Shown here piece by piece: positions 20,585 to 31,239 of a stretch of 64,000 bases of DNA. Positions within the stretch are counted from its first letter, which is position 1. Every line of letters begins with the position of its first letter. Position numbers and translations under genes: made by a program. The notes below the pieces were generated by a model. It searched no databases and was not told the origin of the DNA. It worked only from the letters and a program-made list of their open reading frames with translations. The DNA is taken from contig OW203723.1 in assembly GCA_934045075.1 (NCBI GenBank), positions 3,488,577 through 3,552,576 of the forward strand. The letters run 5' to 3'. Source of the stretch: Yponomeuta sedellus (lineage: Eukaryota > Arthropoda > Insecta > Lepidoptera > Yponomeutidae).

Positions 20585-21452
20585 TGAGTACTGTCAACTT
20601 TAAAGGCTTGCGCAGACGAGGGACTATCCCCCGGGTACTTTTTTGTCCGTCGACATAGATCTCTTATAAATTGTATTGAATAACGCACACGAAGGACTAA
20701 AAGTACCCTGTACAAAAAGTCCCTCAAGTTACCGAGGACATCAAGAGACCGGACTGGACAAAAGTTCGGTGTTTTCTTTTAAAACGCCTTTTCTTTTTCA
20801 ACTTCATGTAAATTACAACACAATGTAATTTCAGAATATTTGCTTTCATAGGGTTCGCTTCACTCAATTTCCGGGGAACAAATGATCGCACACCGTGGGC
20901 GTTGAGTCCGCGGCAAATACTCGGAGGACATTTTTTACAATTCAGGGACTATTGTCCCTTGGTGACAAAATTCCCACATCTGCGCAGGTCTTAAAGTTTG
21001 TGAGACTCCCAATCACAACTTCAAGATGTCATCACTGTGAAGGGCAGGGAGGGACACGAGGGAGTTTTTTCCCTAAGGGACCAAAGTCCCTAAATCGTAA
21101 AAAATGTCCTCCGAGTACTTTTCACGGACTCAACGCCTACGGTGCGCGGTCATTTGTGCCGCAGAAATTAAGTGAAGTGTAGGCTATGCAAGCAAATATT
21201 CTGAGATTACGTTGTGTTGTAATTTACATGAAGTTGAAAAAGAAAAGGCGTTTTAAAAGAAAACACCGAACTTTTGTCCAGTCCGGTCTCTTGATGTCCT
21301 CGGCAACTTGAGGGACTTTTAGTACGGGGTGCTTTTAGTCCTTCGTGTGCGTTATCCGATACAATTTATAAGAGATCTATATCGACGGACAAAAAAGTAC
21401 CCGGAGGATAGTACCTCGTCTGCGCAGGCCTTAACTTTTAACGTTGATAGTA
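20585..21452. mobile_element. Long foldback (inverted-repeat) element
   Basis: Two arms of roughly 370 bp, about 20589-20965 and 21075-21450, are inverted copies of each other with scattered differences. Diagnostic pairs, left then right: 'gcgcagacgag' / 'ctcgtctgcgc'; 'gacatcaagagaccgg' / 'ccggtctcttgatgtc'; 'cttcatgtaaattacaacac' / 'gtgttgtaatttacatgaag'; 'actcggaggacattttttac' / 'gtaaaaaatgtcctccgagt'. A central ~110 bp contains a further 'gggacta/ggacc' palindromic piece. No transposase frame; the 95-codon frame at 20895 crosses the arms and is not a gene. Confidence 0.85.
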
Positions 21453-21984
21453 CACATGAATGCACATTTTCAGAAATCATCTAATCTTGCAATGCACCAC
21501 TTAACAATTTGACTATAAAACTATTTTGGTTCAATATATTGACACTGCTATCACTGCATAGATTTTATACGAAATCATAGTTGATCTTCAATCACCTTTT
21601 GAACAGTTTACACCACTTCTTACACGAGGTTATAATCTCTTTTAAAACCCAACTGAAGTAGACTAACAAACCATATACGTACTGTATCGGAGTTTATGTA
21701 ACATACGTCAATTTAAAGAAAGAAATGTAACAAATAGATTATGCTACAAAATATTTCATTACTGTACAAACAAAGACGTAAATATTTAAACGGTTTTGTA
21801 TGTGTATAAATCCACTAAGTACGTTTGCGCGAAAAACTCGTTTAATGTCTTAAAATTTGACAGTAAAATATAAATCTCCAATTCGATTGAGCTAAATTAA
21901 CAGTTATATTGTAATAAATTTTATCAAGCCTGCTAGGATTTGCGATTATGGGCCGGTTTCTGAATAGAGAATTTCACTAAATAA
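21453..21984. other. AT-rich intergenic sequence, nothing recognised
   Basis: No coding block; the only repeat word is 'gggccggtttctgaatagagaatttca' at 21950-21980, the end motif also seen near 5811 and 48298. Confidence 0.5.
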
Positions 21985-22105
21985 ATCATCATCTTCAACC
22001 CATTATGTCCCCACCGAGGGGCACGGGTCTCTTCTCTGAGGAAGGTATAGGCCATACGGGGGACAAGTCCGGATTGGTAGAGGCTTGCAAGACTAGGGGC
22101 TGGTC
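21985..22105 (-). repeat. 5S-derived SINE tail fragment
   Basis: On the - strand this matches the 3' part of the 5S-SINE: 'atcttcaacccattatgtcc' is the reverse of the tail, then 'gggtctcttctctgaggaagg', 'gccatac' and 'caagtccgg'. Head and middle are absent. Confidence 0.6.
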
Positions 22106-22139
22106 TTACTTACTAAGTAAATACATCTGCTTTATGATC

Positions 22140-22395
22140 TGCATCTGCTGTGTGGTGTCGGCCTATAGAATAGCACCAACCCAAATTCTTCCCGCGGGTG
22201 TCGTAAAGGCGACTAAGGGACACAGATCGGCGGGTGGGCAGCAGCGCCCCCTGCAGTACAATTCCACCAAACTGCGATCCCCAACCCGCATGCCTGGCAT
22301 TACCCCCCAATGATGGCACAACCTTGCGCTGTGGCGCTCATTCGTGGAGGTCTATGTCAAGCAGTGGACTAATATAGCCTGAAGAAGAAATGCAT
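22140..22395 (+). repeat. Dispersed non-LTR retroelement 3' fragment (family U)
   Basis: Contains 'gtgtcggcctatagaatagc', 'ttcccgcgggtgtcgtaaag', 'gggtgggcagcagcgcccc', 'caacccgcatgcctgg' and ends 'aagcagtggactaatatagc'. The same blocks occur at 35838-36170 (+) and 36885-37050 (-). The 3' end 'cagtggact' resembles the RTE-like LINE tail, suggesting mobilisation by it. No coding capacity. Confidence 0.7.
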
Positions 22396-23084
22396 CTGTG
22401 TAATTTCGTTGTTTTATGTACAATAAAATGTTCTTTATCTACTAAAATAACGTTCTGTCATGCTCTTTGCTGAGAAATTCGAAGAGACAGAACTACAGTT
22501 TATTTACTTAGCGAAATTCTCAATTCAGAAACTGCCCCTAAGTTGCAGTTTCTGTATGGTACCATGTATGTTATGTGAACTCAAGCCAGCACACACGCGA
22601 CACAGGAAAACCAAATGCTTTAATCTAAAAACAGGTATCTTGGTATATACAAGTCTAAAATCTACCACGTATTTCTCGATGCTCTAGTCTCTAAGTCTTC
22701 ACTGATTGTTCCCTATCTGCTCCAATTCCCCATGTCCACAGTTAGACAGTTGTATGTCGAAAAATGTATTGAAAATGGGTCAAATGTGACTCTTGAACTT
22801 GTTCCAATTGACTCTTCTGAGTCATATACGACTCTTAGACAGGGAAATTGTTAAATTAATTTGTATGGTACATATCTTTGTTTTCATCGATTAATTCAAC
22901 GAATTTCAAGTCTACCAATTAACGAAAACAAAAAACTACGATAGCCAAAAAAAAATCTATTTTTAATTCACAAATATCATTCTACGTACGATATTTGTGA
23001 ATGAATTAAAAATGCAAAAACTTAAAGGGCTCAGTAGAACTGGGACTATGTCCAATTCAACTGTACTTGATGCCTAATTGCCTG
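22396..23084. other. Intergenic stretch with a retroelement tail and a hairpin
   Basis: 22405-22450 has 'tgtacaataaaatgttcttt', like the LINE 3' ends at 33410 and 47860. 22960-23010 is a hairpin ('taattcacaaatatc' / 'gatatttgtgaatgaatta'). No gene. Confidence 0.5.
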
Positions 23085-23285
23085 CCTCGTTGGTCTAGTG
23101 GACTTCGATCCCACTTCGATTCCCAATGGGTGCTACCGTACATTAACACAAATGACCTTAGTTTAAGTGTATTTCCATGTTTATGATGTCCTTGCTTCAG
23201 GTATCCTGGCTAGGATATTCTGGTCCCAAACTAGGATACTAAGGTATCAAGTTATTGTGTTGTGTGGATGTTATTATTATTAAAT
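23085..23285 (+). repeat. tRNA-derived SINE (family S1), near-complete
   Basis: The head 'gcctcgttggtctagtggac' is an RNA polymerase III A-box-like tRNA start; 'ttcgattcccaatgg' serves as a degenerate B box. The body 'aatgaccttagtttaagtgtatttccatg', 'tgatgtccttg' and 'gtatcctggc' leads to the tail 'ttattgtgttgtgtggatg'. The body matches the copies at 40, 37725 and 46830. About 40 bp is missing around the anticodon region. Confidence 0.7.
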
Positions 23286-24524
23286 AAGTTCGAAATTGGA
23301 CAATGGGCCCACTCAATAAGCAGAAAGGGAACAATCCAGTTTCCAATCTATACTTATACCGGGTCCTACTCTGGAAACTTGAATCACCTTGCACTAAACA
23401 CTATCTATGATAATAAATTAATCTTAGAAATTGCGTTGCGTGCATCGTTTTACTTATCGATTTGTCGAGAGTTTTATTACCAAGACCACCTCAAACACTG
23501 TTTACATGCTGCGTAGAGACTATCCGAATAAGTGCGAATGATAGCCTTCGCTGATCGAACATAGTACTAAAGAACAATGGGTATTTTTTACGGACCCCGT
23601 ATCCATCGTTAGCAATACCTAGTTGTTATTTAAAGCTGGTCTATACAAAGCCCGTCAAAATTAACGAATGAATGTATAAATTTGAGAAAGAAATGTTATT
23701 TATTAGCATTGGCGTCGTATAACGTTTTTTTTTACGATTATTGATTTATTTTATTTTATGGCCAGTTAGTAAATGATGACGGAAGCTCTTAGCAGCAGGT
23801 CATTGTGAAAATGCGACAAACTCACAAAAGTTTACATATTTTACTGACAAATAGCTTTTTCTCCACCTCCTTACAAAGAGTCCATCATATAAAAAAAAAA
23901 CATTTGTTAACAAAAAAACAGCTAGTGACTACTAAAACAACTCAATCCACAAATAAACCTTGTCGGTTTCGGCCGATGGGAGGTATATGGTGTATGTTTT
24001 TCTGGTCTTAAAAACATGTATTAAATTTTCAAACAGCTTCCTAATTTTATATCTTTTTAAATAGAAGTCTTAAGGGGGAAGGCGCATTATCACTTATTTT
24101 GAAACACTGTAAAGGTCAATAACATTTGATTGCTTTTACAGTAATGTCCACGCTCATTCCTTCGTTTACATCGTTCAGTTGGTTTCTATTTGGCATGAAA
24201 AGGCTTCCCTTAACAGTAATTGTATCTTCGACAGGCTGTATCATTTTATTGTAAACTTTGAACCTACTAACTGCCCAGAAAAAAATTAACAGTGGTGATT
24301 ACAATACACTGGCCTGCGAAACTAAGTACTGCATTTTGAGTTTTTGTACAGTTTGGGTACAAGTTAGACATTTAAAATAAAAAAAGTATTATAGAATTTT
24401 TTATCAGATTTCTTTGAAACCATAGTAAAATTAAATTAATTTTAGTAACAAAATTTAATTGTTTATTTCGAAAGTATACCTCGTGTACTTAAAAAGTTAT
24501 CGCAATTTTAAAAGTGTGATACAT
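23286..24524. other. AT-rich intergenic sequence, nothing recognised
   Basis: No coding block with recognisable motifs; open frames at 23262-23516 and 23805-24011 look accidental. No repeat I can pair within the window. Confidence 0.5.
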
Positions 24525-24526
24525 AA

Positions 24527-24717
24527 GAGCCTGTTTCACAATGTTCAAATAAAGTTCCAGATAAGCTATCCGCAACCAGGGCTGCCGTTTGTTCTAAATT
24601 TAAATAAATTTTCCTATATTGCGTGTGTTCGTTTATGGTTTCAAATTTAGAACAAACGGCAGGCCTGGTTCCGGATAGCTTATCCGGAACTTTATCTGCA
24701 GATTGTGAAACAGACCC
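24527..24717. mobile_element. MITE with ~75-bp inverted arms
   Basis: Left arm 'cctgtttcacaatgttcaa', 'aaagttccagataagctatc', 'gccgtttgttctaaattt' pairs with right arm 'aaatttagaacaaacggc', 'gatagcttatccggaacttt', 'gattgtgaaacaga'. The loop is about 35 bp. No coding capacity and no clear target duplication. Confidence 0.8.
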
Positions 24718-24974
24718 CAATTGCAGGCAATTGCGTATTAATTTCACATAACCTACCTACAAGTATTTACATTCGTTGAAGGGAAAACTTTGCAAGCAAC
24801 CTTTTCTAACTTTACTAAAAGTAAGAACTTACACTTATATGGCTCAATTGTAAAATACCTTATTTGCTAACTTTTATCTACTAATTTAGTCTAAATTTTG
24901 CACTTATATGCTATGTCTGTGGAATTTGTGGCATTTTATGTAAATTTTATCATTCCAATACTACTGAATACTGG
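24718..24974. other. Intergenic, nothing recognised
   Basis: AT-rich sequence between two repeat insertions. Confidence 0.5.
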
Positions 24975-24987
24975 TCATTGACTGTTC

Positions 24988-25243
24988 TAAAAACCTATTT
25001 AAAGGCTAAAAATTCCACTCATGCCGGGATTTGAACTCGCGACCTCTGGCTATCTATCCAGCGCTCTATCCAACTGAGCTAATGGGCGACTCACCGGCAT
25101 TAGCTAAGTTGGATAGAGCGCTGGCACGGATAGCCAGAGGTCGCGGGTTCGAATCCCGGCATGGGTGGAATTTTAAGCCTCTAAATAGGTTTTTAAAATT
25201 GTCCTTAGCACGGGTTAGTGCATTAAAAATAAAAATAGTATAA
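24988..25243 (+). mobile_element. tRNA-like-domain repeat, inverted-dimer copy with 13-bp target duplication
   Basis: Flanked by 'tcattgactgttc' at 24975-24987 and again at 25244-25256. Inside, a - strand tRNA-like domain (25017-25088) and a + strand one (about 25094-25167) face each other, each followed outward by 'ggaattttta(a)gcctctaaatagg'. The right side continues into 'agcacgggttagtgcattaa' and an A-rich end. The 13-bp duplication indicates that the palindromic form inserted as a unit by a retrotransposition-like process. Confidence 0.8.
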
Positions 25244-25256
25244 TCATTGACTGTTC

Positions 25257-25867
25257 ATCTTTAAGAATGTGTATTTTAAATTAACGACCAACAATTTTAA
25301 GCTTCTCCACATTGTTTCATTATTCATTATTGTACGTGCACACATTGTGTTCCTTGTGGCTATTTCCTAGACAGCATATATTATTAAATCTAAATAAAAT
25401 TTAAAGAAACATGACTGCTGAAAGTTGACTAAAAGCGACCGAACGTAATGTAAGTTTTTAAAAAGCCCCTATGGAGGTTTTTGTAATACTTAGAGAAAAA
25501 AAAAAAAGAAATAAAATGCAAAGGTAAATTTGTAAAACTATAAATCTCAACGGGTAAAAAAAGTATTCGTTAAATTGACTATCATAAGTAGTACTCGATT
25601 TGTATAAAAGTAAAATAAATTAAAGCAATCTGATTTATACTAAATTTGCTGTTTTATTTTTTCAGACGGAACACTTCTACCAAATTCCCCCAATATTGTC
25701 CATAATTAAGTGTTTATTTTCAAAGTGAGTAGCAGTTACGACAGATAAACACTTTATTGCACAACCAGAAAAAAATATATAACCATGATTTCTTAAATCT
25801 AAATAATGTTACACAATTGGCGGTATTATCGCTAAGAGCGATAGCCCTATTTGAAAATATTATTAGT
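25257..25867. other. AT-rich intergenic sequence, nothing recognised
   Basis: No coding block. About 25745-25810 resembles intronic sequence near 1470-1530 ('actttattacacaa(t/c)cag', 'aaccgtgatttct(c/t)aaa'), a probable dispersed repeat. Confidence 0.5.
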
Positions 25868-26214
25868 ATGGGTGAAATTTTTAACCTCTAAATAGGTTTT
25901 TAAATTTGTCCTTAGCACGGGTTAGTGCATTAAAAATAAAAATAGTATAATCATGTGGGTACAGTGATATCGTTCCGATGTAAAACCTAACTGCAAAGTA
26001 GGTAGTCGGGGCTGTAAGTGATGCAATTTGCTTAAGCCAGATGTCGCTGCCTGTACGTAATACAGAGAATGGTGTAAAGAGGTTCGAAATTTCACTGATG
26101 CCAGTGAGTCGCCCATTGGCTCAATTGGTAGAGCGCTGGCACGGATAGTCAGAGGTTGCGGGTTCGAATCCCGGCATGGGTGAAATTTTTAACCTCTAAA
26201 TAGGTTTTTAAATT
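25868..26214 (+). repeat. tRNA-like-domain repeat, copy with 39-bp direct repeats 308 bp apart
   Basis: The direct repeat starting 'atgggtgaaatttttaacct' lies at 25868-25906 and 26176-26214. Between them, in order: 'agcacgggttagtgcattaa', a ~160-bp body ('gtaggtagtcggggctgtaa', 'cctgtacgtaatacagagaa') and the tRNA-like domain at 26111-26182. The structure is what a slice through a 308-bp head-to-tail tandem array would give. Confidence 0.75.
26111..26182 (+). other. tRNA-like cloverleaf inside the repeat, probably not functional
   Basis: D arm 'ggctcaattggtagagc', anticodon stem 'ctggc' with 7-nt loop 'acggata', and T arm 'ttgcgggttcgaatcccgg' with a perfect B box. The acceptor stem 'gcccat' pairs with 'atgggt'. 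Position 33 is C instead of the invariant U, the would-be anticodon GGA (Ser) does not fit a short-variable-loop tRNA, and base 65 is mispaired. So it is a promoter-bearing relic rather than a working tRNA. Confidence 0.7.
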
Positions 26215-27336
26215 ATTAGTCCAGTACAAAAATAAAAGTTGAATGGAAGATATTGCTATTTGTATGTTATTAAGAACAGAATTGAAATCGTTCATTATCA
26301 AAACACACAATAAAAAAAAAACATTAGATATTATTTTTCATTAATAACTAAGATATTTTTTTAATAAAAATTGTGTGCTTTGGTAATATACGTTTTCTAT
26401 TCCTTTCTTAGTGTCAATAATAATAAGGTAGCAATAGTTTCCACTCCATATAACAATGGTTTGATAGTAAATATCGAATATAAATCTTCATTTACAATTG
26501 ATATTTACTGTCTAACCATTTGATAAATTTGGAGAGCTCAGCTAACATGTCAGTTACCACCAAAAGGTAACAAAAGGTAACGCTGGTTTTCAGCCCTCCC
26601 CAGCTTTGAGGTAGTAATTTAGAGCAGAAGTTAAAGCAGCTTGGTATTTAGATTATAAAATATTAAATTTTATATTGAAATAAATTATTTTGAAGCAAAA
26701 CATCGTGAGAAAACCCGAGTGTCTGAGGTGTTCAAAAACCTCACCCAAACTCTCTCTGAGAGAAGGCATTTCTGACCCACCGTACCACCGCCAAGGCCTT
26801 TGCCTAGCATTGGTACGCTGGTAGGCTACTTAAAAGAGGTACTAATTTTAAAATAATTACTCGCTTATTTGCTTTTTCCTCCGACGTTGGCTAACCAATA
26901 TAGCCCCTAAAGCTACCACTAAGAAGGTCTAATCTCCCTAATCCGTAGGCCTGGGTGGCATAAAAAACAACGTCTCGAAAAAGAAAGGTGGATAATATCC
27001 CCTGCGTCACTGCGTTTTTATTATGATTCGCCAAAAGAGTGTTATGACTATCACCAAAGATGAATTTCCTTAAGCTGTCTCATCAACCGGGGGCCGTTCG
27101 GGAATAACAACTCGAGTATGCTACTTAAAAGTTTAGGGCAGGTTGTTTTACTAGTTATATGTTATGTCAATTATTGTCTTAAATTTTTTTGAAATTCGTT
27201 TAACTGCTAAAATCATGGTTAGTGAGTTGTGAGACATCCATTATTAAAAATAATGTAAATGGACGTTCTATTTTATTTATTTATTCAGATCGTAGAATCT
27301 GTTTACAAACTTAAATACAAAAATGTACTGTTACCT
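26215..27336. other. Intergenic, one repeat fragment
   Basis: 26700-26830 ('catcgtgagaaaacccgagtg', 'ctctctctgagagaaggc', 'gccaaggcctttgcct') matches in part 47155-47250 ('atcgtaagaaaacctgagtg'), a SINE-body-like word set. Otherwise AT-rich with no gene. Confidence 0.5.
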
Positions 27337-27600
27337 TATCGGCCTCGGTGGCGCAGCGGTTTAGCACGCTGACTGTAAGACGGAGGGTCTCGGGTTCGAT
27401 CCCCGGCCGGGTCAAACTAGGAAACGAACTTTTCTAGTTTGTCTCGGGTCTTGGATGTTACCTATGTATTTATTATATTAAATTAATTTATCGTCGAGTT
27501 AGCACCTATAACACAAGTTATTTAGTTGTACTTAGTGTAGGGCTAACGAGATCTGTCTAATACGAGTATGTACATGAATATTTATTTATTTATCTTAATG
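27337..27600 (+). repeat. tRNA-derived SINE (family S2)
   Basis: The head has a textbook A box ('tggcgcagcggtttagca') and B box ('gggttcgatccccgg') at tRNA spacing, with 'gactgtaaga' where an anticodon loop (GUA) would be. The anticodon stem does not pair, so it is not a tRNA gene. It continues 'cgggtcttggatgttaccta', shared with 'ggtcttggatgtt' at 37720, and ends in an AT-rich tail 'atatttatttatttat'. Confidence 0.75.
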
Positions 27601-28468
27601 AACGTGACAGCTGCAGAATTAATAAGTTTTGTGGAGAAAAATCCAACAAAGAAACTCCACCATTGTTCTTTTAAGAACACGTTTGAACTTAATTATACGT
27701 ACTAACAGAGTTTTTCCAACTTTATTTAAATTTAAAGCTACACCACTAGACACAATCGTCCCCATTAATAATTATTATTTTTATACCAATATATTCATAA
27801 CAAAACCAATTGTTGAGTTAATCACCAGGTACTCGTCTACTGCAGGGCATTAGCCTTCCAAGGCACGCCACTTTTTTATACTCGATTATCCTCATACTGT
27901 GGCAATGGGCTGGTCACATCCGCCGAAGAGCCGATAGTCGATGAGTATGAATATGTGTATGTGGTGGTATTGTGTTGCGTCTCAATAAATGTATAACACC
28001 ATCACAACAAACAGACAGTGCTTCTAGAATCACTAAATACGCCCATTGACGGATCACATATCACGGAAAAACTCCAGGACTTTTTAGTTAGTCATCAAAT
28101 GACTTGCCGTATGACCACCAGAAGGTAGAGATTGACAACACGCAGCGTTTTAAATTTGAACGCACCGAAGGGATCCTACCCAGTGTCAGTGAGAGAAGCA
28201 ATATCAGCACACCTGGCGCCTCCCAGCGTGCCAGGGATGTAGCCCTTACGGTAATTGCCGTATTGCCGTATCGATAAGATTACATAAAGTGGCTACTTTT
28301 ACCAGAAATATTAAATCTAATCATCTAAGCTGTGTGCTTTAATAAAATTACAATGAATCGTCTTAATATTTGATAATGTATTTTTTATACGTATATTTTT
28401 TTTTATTTAATTTTTTCAGTGAGATCAGCGCTTAATTTTAAAGTGCTGGCCATAGTTATTGATACTAT
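27601..28468. other. Intergenic, LINE scrap
   Basis: 27899-27935 ('tggcaatgggctggtcacatccgccgaa') is a short scrap of the RTE-like LINE seen at 4895. No other feature recognised. Confidence 0.55.
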
Positions 28469-28679
28469 AGTGCGTTCACATTAACTTGACGCGTGAGAGA
28501 ATTGGTAGCACTGAGATGTTTACTGTTACCATGTTAAATAAGAAATCATTCCCATTACTTGGGGAAAATAAAAGGATTGAGGGCTTGTTTTACCATCTTC
28601 CGATTAGGTCCATAAGCTAATTCACATGTTATGTCCTTGTTACCAATTCTCTCACGCGTCAAGTTAATGTGAACGCACT
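28469..28679. mobile_element. 211-bp MITE with perfect 39-bp terminal inverted repeats
   Basis: Left end 28469-28507 begins 'agtgcgttcacattaacttg'; right end 28641-28679 ends 'caagttaatgtgaacgcact'. All 39 bases pair without mismatch. The core is 133 bp with no open frame. Flanks read 'gatactat' and 'gtatacc', with no certain target duplication. Perfect ends suggest a recent insertion mobilised by an active transposase elsewhere. Confidence 0.88.
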
Positions 28680-29580
28680 GTATACCATGCTCTTAAAAAA
28701 AATTTTTCACCATCTATGTATAAAAAACCAATTATTAAAAATTTCATTTTGTTGCCATAAAGAAAAAACTTTTTTAATTCAATTGTCATATTTTTTTAGT
28801 TGCTTCGGATTCGAATTGCCTCGTGAAAAAGAAAATGACAAAAAAAGATTTTTAAAGAAGATAATTATAATATTTTATTATTAGTACCCCAGAATTCAAA
28901 TCATATTTTGGTTAGAAGATCCTTTAATTCATCCTCGGTTGTATAACTACACTAAAAACCGAAGGCAGCGGCTTACATTTCACATTGGAGATTGCCATTC
29001 ACCAAACTGAATGTTAATTATTTTCCTCGAAATAAACAAAAATATGTAATTTAATTTGATAATTTTACGGCAACATTCCCCAATCAGCAAAGAAGTACTA
29101 CACTAGAACGGGATGCGATAAAAATCACCCATCGACTGAACAAGGTGACGTACTAAAGTTGACTAATTGAATTGGAAACTCACGCCATCTTGTTTTGGGT
29201 TTTGTGGGAGTGTTGGAAACTTGGGGCAAGTAGAACCTTTTATTATTGCTTTACTACGAATATGTACTTATGGTTTCGCAACTCTATTACGTTAGTTATG
29301 TTAACAGTTCTTGAGAGCAACTCACATTACCATGCGGGATTGGGAACAGGCCTTAGAATCAGCCTACCTTTTCGATCGGACCTTATTGAAATATAGAGGC
29401 ATTGTCTAATGCCGGATTATGGCACAAGAGACGTCACCGATTTATCAGCTGAATAAATAGATGTAAGATACAAAAAAGTGTGTTTTTATAGTTTCCTGAC
29501 CCAAATAAATATTCAATTTATTCATTGACGCATAATAACCTCTGATAGTCCCCAAAATGCTGTGGGAACTCATACTTTTT
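28680..29580. other. AT-rich intergenic sequence, nothing recognised
   Basis: No recognisable coding block or repeat. Confidence 0.5.
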
Positions 29581-29657
29581 ATACTATTTTTATTTTTAAT
29601 GCACTAACCCGTGCTTGTCCTTAGCACGGGTTAGTGCATTAAAAATAAAAATAGTAT
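29581..29657. repeat. Perfect 35-bp-arm palindrome at the end of a tRNA-like-domain repeat
   Basis: Left arm 29581-29615 and right arm 29623-29657 are exact reverse complements around the 7-nt loop 'tgtcctt'. The right arm is the normal family segment 'agcacgggttagtgcattaa' with its A-rich end; the left arm is an extra inverted copy. Confidence 0.9.
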
Positions 29658-29915
29658 AATCATGTGGTTACAGCGATATCATTCCGATGTAAAAACCTAA
29701 CTGCAAAGTAGGTAGTCGGGGCTGTAAGTGATGCAATCTACTTCAGCCAGATATCGCTGCCTGTACGTAATACAGAGAATAGTGTAAAGAGGTTCGAAAT
29801 TTCACTGATGCCGGTGAGTCGCCCATTAGCTCAGTTGGATAGAGCGCTGGCACGGATAGCCAGAGGTCGCGGGTTCGAATCCCGGCATGGGTGGAATTTT
29901 TAGCCTCTAAATAGG
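29623..29915 (+). repeat. tRNA-like-domain repeat, third copy
   Basis: Same order as at 25868: 'agcacgggttagtgcattaa', body with 'gtaggtagtcggggctgtaa' and 'cctgtacgtaatacagagaa', then a tRNA-like domain at 29821-29893 starting 'gcccattagctcagttgga', then 'ggaatttttagcctctaaatagg'. The anticodon loop is again 'acggata' with C33. Confidence 0.8.
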
Positions 29916-30011
29916 TTCATACTTTTTAGTTAAAATCACTATCGGAAACCAGCCAGACTGAGTTTTACAGACTATATTTTGGATATTTCTTCACTGTTAT
30001 ATCAACATTCT

Positions 30012-30363
30012 TTATCTATGTGAGAATTTGACAACCCTAAACGGCTTTGGGTCTGCCAGGGACTGCCACTTGCCCTGATTCTGACAGATCACCTTCGCTT
30101 CATCAACGGTCATAAGTCGTTCCGGGTACTTTTTATCTTTCCTTTTGCTAATACATCCTCTTTTTGGTCGATGTATGCCTGGGACATCCCTTACCAGCCC
30201 TTCCACTCACATTCGCAATATATATTTGTTTCGTCAATCTTTCTTCATTCATCCTCTCCACATGTCCAAACCAACGCAACATTCCTTTCTCAATTCTAGT
30301 CACTACATCCTCTTTCAGTCCACAACGTTCTCTAATCAGACTATTGCGTATCCTGTCATTCAA
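30012..30363 (-). pseudogene. Degenerate LINE ORF2 C-terminal fragment
   Basis: The - strand encodes RIRNSLIRERCGLKEDVVTR, IEKGMLRWFGHVERMNEERL and TKQIY. The 'RWFGHVERM' block is typical of the C-terminal region of insect non-LTR ORF2 proteins, and differs from the RTE fragments at 2427 and 4845. The frame breaks repeatedly and no reverse transcriptase remains. Confidence 0.75.
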
Positions 30364-31239
30364 AGTAACACATACTTCTCAAGGACCTTATTTCTACTGC
30401 ATAATTAATTATACTTTCTTTCTGATACCCGAAAATACATCGTCCTTAAATAACGCTTACAAGGTACGGTGATCGTGATGATAAACAACTTAATTTTAGC
30501 AACGATGAACATCTAAATAAAGCTATAATACTGTATAACTTATTATCTCTCAAGTCGGCTCACTTCAATTTAATTAAATTCAGTTAACAAATTATCTATC
30601 AATAGGTAAAACGGAAGAACCTCCCTTGATACCTAATATACCTAATATTGTGAAATCTTTACTTCAGACAGCTAGAATACGAAAAAGGAAAACAAATTAG
30701 CGTGAAATAAAACATATTGTCGTGTCGTGAACGGGTACAATCGTTATATCTGGCCGCAGCATTAGTATTTTCCTATTTCAGTGACAAAAGTAAGTAGGTA
30801 ATCGTTTTTTTTAAAGGTAAAAATGACTTCCTTGCTACAAAAAATAAATGGTTAAAAGGATTAAGTTACGTGAGGAATAGGAGGTTTTACCATTACGAGT
30901 TGTTGATTGGACTCATGGAGTGTTGTTAGGTACATACTGATACCAACTTATGATTAGATTTAATACGATACGAGTTGTAATCATCTGCATCTGTTGTAAT
31001 CATTTTTTCTGACGGACTAGATGATGTGAAAATCAAATGTTTTAATCTATGCGTGACTGGTAGCCATTATGATTTTAACGCTGGAACTAAACATAAATTG
31101 TCCACTTAACCATTTAGACTGGCCAAAGTTAGTACCACTGTAAATGTTCTACATATAGTGTTCTTAAAATATTAGATATACCGCGTCGGAGGTAACTCTA
31201 ATGTTTTTTTTCTCCTTCATCTTGTCTGTTACGTGGCAA
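30364..31239. other. AT-rich intergenic sequence, nothing recognised
   Basis: No coding block or repeat identified. Confidence 0.5.

Noticed and set aside
20895..21182. 95-codon frame in the foldback element
   Set aside because: Spans the loop and both arms of an inverted repeat and shows no protein motif.
25017..29893. Functional tRNA genes
   Set aside because: The anticodon loops have C at position 33, the anticodon does not match the tRNA class, and all copies sit in one repeat family.
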